This document shows positions 61,301 through 64,000 of a DNA stretch of 64,000 nucleotides, one piece after another (the stretch's first letter is position 1; every line of letters begins with the position of its first letter). This DNA is from Gigaspora rosea (taxonomy: Eukaryota; Glomeromycota; Glomeromycetes; Diversisporales; Gigasporaceae). The notes beneath the pieces were generated by a model, which was not told the DNA's origin, ran no database searches, and saw nothing but the letters and a program-made list of their open reading frames with translations. The stretch is from assembly GCA_003550325.1 (NCBI GenBank), contig QKWP01000054.1:329410-393409 (forward strand), read 5' to 3'. The position numbers and the translations under genes are program-made.

Positions 61301-64000
61301 CACGAATACGGGTAATTAGTTCTTGAGCAGAAAATGGTTTTATTAAATAATCGTCTGCTCCTTTATCTAGACCTAAAAGTAAATTCATTAAATATATATA
61401 TATATATATATATTGATAAATAAAATAGATAGTCACCTTTAATTTTAGAGTCTTCATCAGCTTTTGCGGATAATAATATTACAGGAATCAGCTGAGTTTT
61501 TGTATTAGATTTTAACGCATCTAATAACTCGTAACCATTCATATTTGGCAACATGATATCTATTATACATTATACCAGTATAATTCAACGATTATTTGAG
61601 TTATATATCGAATCAAAATATTGTGATTATATAATTACTTACCACTGAGAATTAAATCAGGCAATTTGTCAAGCTTTTTTAAAATCTTTATAGCATCTCC
61701 ACCATCATGAGCATGAATGATATCAAATTCTTTTAACAGAACCGATAAATAGCTTCTACAAACATGGATCATTATAAGAAATAATTTATAAATATCTATT
61801 TATCCGAGTAAAGAAATTCTTACCTCATGTCATTATTATCATCAACAATTAATATTTGATGTTGCTTTCTAACAGTAAGATTATCCGTGGAGGAAGGTGA
61901 TGTAATCTCTTTTGTGAAAACTTTACCAACACTCCAATCATCGTCAACTGACAATTGATCCCTAACAAATTGAGCTTCAGGCATACTATTTTTTGCCCAT
62001 TGAGAACATTCTTCTAAATAAAGCTGTCGATTAGTGCATAATTCCCGACCATTATTTATTGGTTTTTCAACGTTATTAAACCGTATTTGATTTGTTGGCA
62101 GGTGTTCACATCCTATTGGAAACCAACACTTAAACGTCGATCCTTTATTTACCACAGAAGTTACAGTGATATCTCCTCCATGGAGTGCAATGAGTTGTTT
62201 AACGAGAGCAAGTCCTATTCCAGTACCTTCATGACTACGTGAACTTTGAGATTCTACGCGATAAAAGCGTTGGAATATATTTGGGAGAGCAACTTCTGGT
62301 ATTCCAACTCCTGAATTAAAAAAATCAATTCGAATATCGATATGGTAATATTGTACATAAATTTCAATAATAAATCCAAACCGAAGGGTTAATATTTATA
62401 AAAGTTATTTTCATTTTTAAGTAGTCATATACAATAGAACAATAAGTTTAGTAAGGAATATTACTAACCTGAATCTGATACTTCGAGAACTACCAACTTT
62501 TTCTTATCTTTATAGTCAAGATATAAGCGAATGATTATGCTTCCATTCCAAGTATATTTTAGTGCATTCGAACCTATAACAAATAAAATATCTTAGTTCA
62601 TCTCTATACATTTCAATGAATGGACTTTATGGAAAAAATTTTTAGCACACAATTTTAGAAGAAGCTTACAAAGATTAAATACAATTGTTTCATACATATC
62701 GTGATCTAAATAAATCTTGTCACTCAGAGAGTGATTAAATTCGTTTGAATGTGGAATATCGATAATGAAATCTAAGCATAATGTTCTAGCCATATGTTTA
62801 AAGTCTGAAACTAACTCTTGAGTGAATTCAACTATGTCAGTTTCAATATAATTCGCTTCCAATTGATTAGCTTCTATATTTGAAAACTAAACAAAAGGTG
62901 AATCGTCATTAATAGAGTAATTCATGAATTAAGGATATATAAATACGACTTACTTGTAACAAAATATTAATAAGTTTAAGCAATCGACGGGAATTACGTC
63001 TTATAGTTTGAAGATGTGACATTATTGGTGTCTCCCGTGGACTTACATTAATTACATCTTCAAGTGGTGAAAGCATTAAGGTTAATGGAGCTTACATAAT
63101 AATAATAAATAAATAAATAAAAAGGTAAGTTTATTTGGATAATACATTCTTAAAATAACATTTTATGACATATAAATACTTTTTAATTCGTGGCTAATGC
63201 CCTGAAAAAACATGATCTTTTGGTAGTTTAAATCGTCTAACACCTTAGACCGCTTCCTTTCTTCTTCTATTGACTTCCCATGTAGTAAAAATGTATTCAT
63301 CTGATTTGCGACTAGCTGACAGATCATAATGTTTTCGAAAGTTCTCTAATAAGTATTATAAATTAAATTTTAAGAATGAAAACATTCGCATACTTGTAAA
63401 AATTCCATATATTTCTCATCAAGTGTGCGCAACCGATTAATACCACAAATCAATACAGCTGATAAAGTTTGATCACCGCCAAGTGGAATTCTTATTAATA
63501 AGAGTATAGCCTGAGAGCCGTCTTTTAAAATGACTTTTACATGAAGACCTTTTTTTATTAAAAGGTGTATTGGCCAAGATTCGCATTTTAAAAAAGAATG
63601 TGTTGTTTTTTCTCGTTTTATTTCTATATATGTTTCATGATTCTTATCGGTTTCTTTAGATAAATCAATTATTTCGCGAGTTTCTGGAAAATAATCGGGA
63701 AAATGTCTTTCTTTCTTATTGTTTTCATCAAAAGTCGTAGCAGATAGGCGAGCAATCATTGATTCAGAACTAGCATTTAATTTATGTTTGATAAAATAAA
63801 TTAATGCATAACGAATATCTGTATTGTTATCTCTTAATACTTTTGTTATAATGTTGCAGGCACTATCCAATGACTTAATCTCTTTAAGGAATATTGTATA
63901 AATGCAAACGAGTTAATAGATAAAGTCCACACTAATAATACAGTAACCCTACTCGAATTTTTTTTTTTTTTTGTACTTACCAGAAGTCCAACGTCCAAAT
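58310..64000 (-). CDS. Dual hybrid histidine kinase (two HisKA/ATPase modules, three receivers), 5' end outside the window
   Basis: Seventeen exons (minus): 63981-64000 (partial), 63394-63881, 63180-63345, 62954-63090, 62670-62886, 62469-62573, 61824-62310, 61643-61755, 61437-61559, 60677-61372, 60292-60610, 60188-60223, 59960-60106, 58955-59831, 58846-58869, 58596-58781, 58310-58516. Together they keep one frame, about 1,448 visible residues. Domains: GAF-like sensor region (7-170); HisKA 1 with GISHELKTPL (His near 222); ATPase 1 with NALKY, DSGVGI and GTGIGLAL; receiver 1 with ILIVDDN, ILSDIMLPNMNG and YLIKPF; a second GAF-like region (650-830); HisKA 2 with NTSHELRTPL (near 850); ATPase 2 with LLSNSIKF, DTGIG and GTGLGLSI; a receiver-like domain lacking the acidic pocket; a final receiver with LCVDDDS, LLECNLP and CLTKPL. 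It should pass phosphate from His to Asp in a cytosolic sensor relay. The last receiver has Glu where the phosphoacceptor Asp belongs, and the intron before exon 58596-58781 ends in TG, not AG. Confidence 0.88.
58782..58845 (-). other. Kinase intron without AG acceptor
   Basis: The donor GTAATT follows the 24-bp exon encoding DDDSISLE. The conserved downstream sequence (NTLQQVSKLGYS) is reached only if the intron ends ...TTTTTTTG. Upstream AG sites lead to early stops, and retention of the 64 bp shifts the frame. This is either a mutated acceptor or a sequence error. Confidence 0.7.
59837..59902. repeat. ATT/ATG microsatellite in a kinase intron
   Basis: Runs of TTATTATTATGATTATTATT-like triplets inside intron 59832-59959. 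Confidence 0.85.
60188..60223 (-). other. 36-bp micro-exon of the kinase (N-box)
   Basis: LKQVLFELLSNS, the first half of the ATP-binding N-box, is on its own tiny exon between introns 60107-60187 and 60224-60291. Both have GT-AG ends, and splicing restores LLSNSIKFTEKG. Simple frame searches miss this exon. Confidence 0.85.

Overview
The window reads as a piece of a transposon-rich, strongly AT-biased fungal nuclear genome. The best match is an arbuscular mycorrhizal fungus (Glomeromycotina, Rhizophagus-like). This is an inference from gene content: a MATA-type HMG-box protein, a BTB-BACK-TLDc protein, arrays of Sel1 repeats, a very large hybrid histidine kinase split by many short GT-AG introns, a small Ser-rich secreted protein, and many hAT-like transposons and palindromic MITEs. 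No rRNA, tRNA or CRISPR array was recognised.

Layout. 1-9.7 kb is accessory DNA. It holds a TA-flanked MITE, a roughly 30-33 bp minisatellite with a hAT MITE inside it, nested GGTGACC-rich elements, a 5'-truncated LINE with a perfect 16-bp target-site duplication (TSD), and a 2.07-kb hAT-like element that carries tandem Sel1-repeat DNA. 9.8-10.6 kb (minus) is the HMG-box gene. 10.6-20.4 kb is gene-poor, with short palindromes and a decayed hAT transposase that contains a TTA-flanked MITE. 20.4-22.0 kb (minus) is the BTB-BACK-TLDc gene, with a frameshift in its BTB exon. 22-34 kb has no confident gene and includes a degenerate tandem array of about 110-bp units at 27.7-29.15 kb. 34.05-34.5 kb (plus) is a two-exon small secreted protein gene. 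36.4-46.7 kb is built from repeats: a 3.1-kb DNA transposon with long terminal inverted repeats (TIRs) and a 9-bp TSD, inserted in the same tandem array; then an apparently perfect 4.18-kb palindrome ending at an N; then a second palindromic satellite element. 49-50 kb is decayed Sel1 DNA. 50.6-55.4 kb is a palindromic MITE with a hAT transposon (transposase relic and TSDs) beside it. 57.4-58.05 kb is a decayed leucine-rich-repeat (LRR) gene. 58.3-64 kb (minus) is a dual hybrid histidine kinase that continues beyond the right edge.

How the parts relate. The host genes point to signalling and surface functions: a two-component phosphorelay, a BTB/TLDc adaptor, an HMG-box regulator and a secreted Ser-rich protein. 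They show no operon-like link to one another. The kinase is the most informative locus. Its two HisKA/ATPase modules keep their key motifs, but its last two receiver domains have lost or altered phosphoacceptor chemistry, and one intron near the 3' end lacks an AG acceptor.

All three ambiguous bases (5205, 44083, 55318) lie exactly at a local duplication of flanking sequence. That is a shared sign of assembly joins, so structures at those points need caution.
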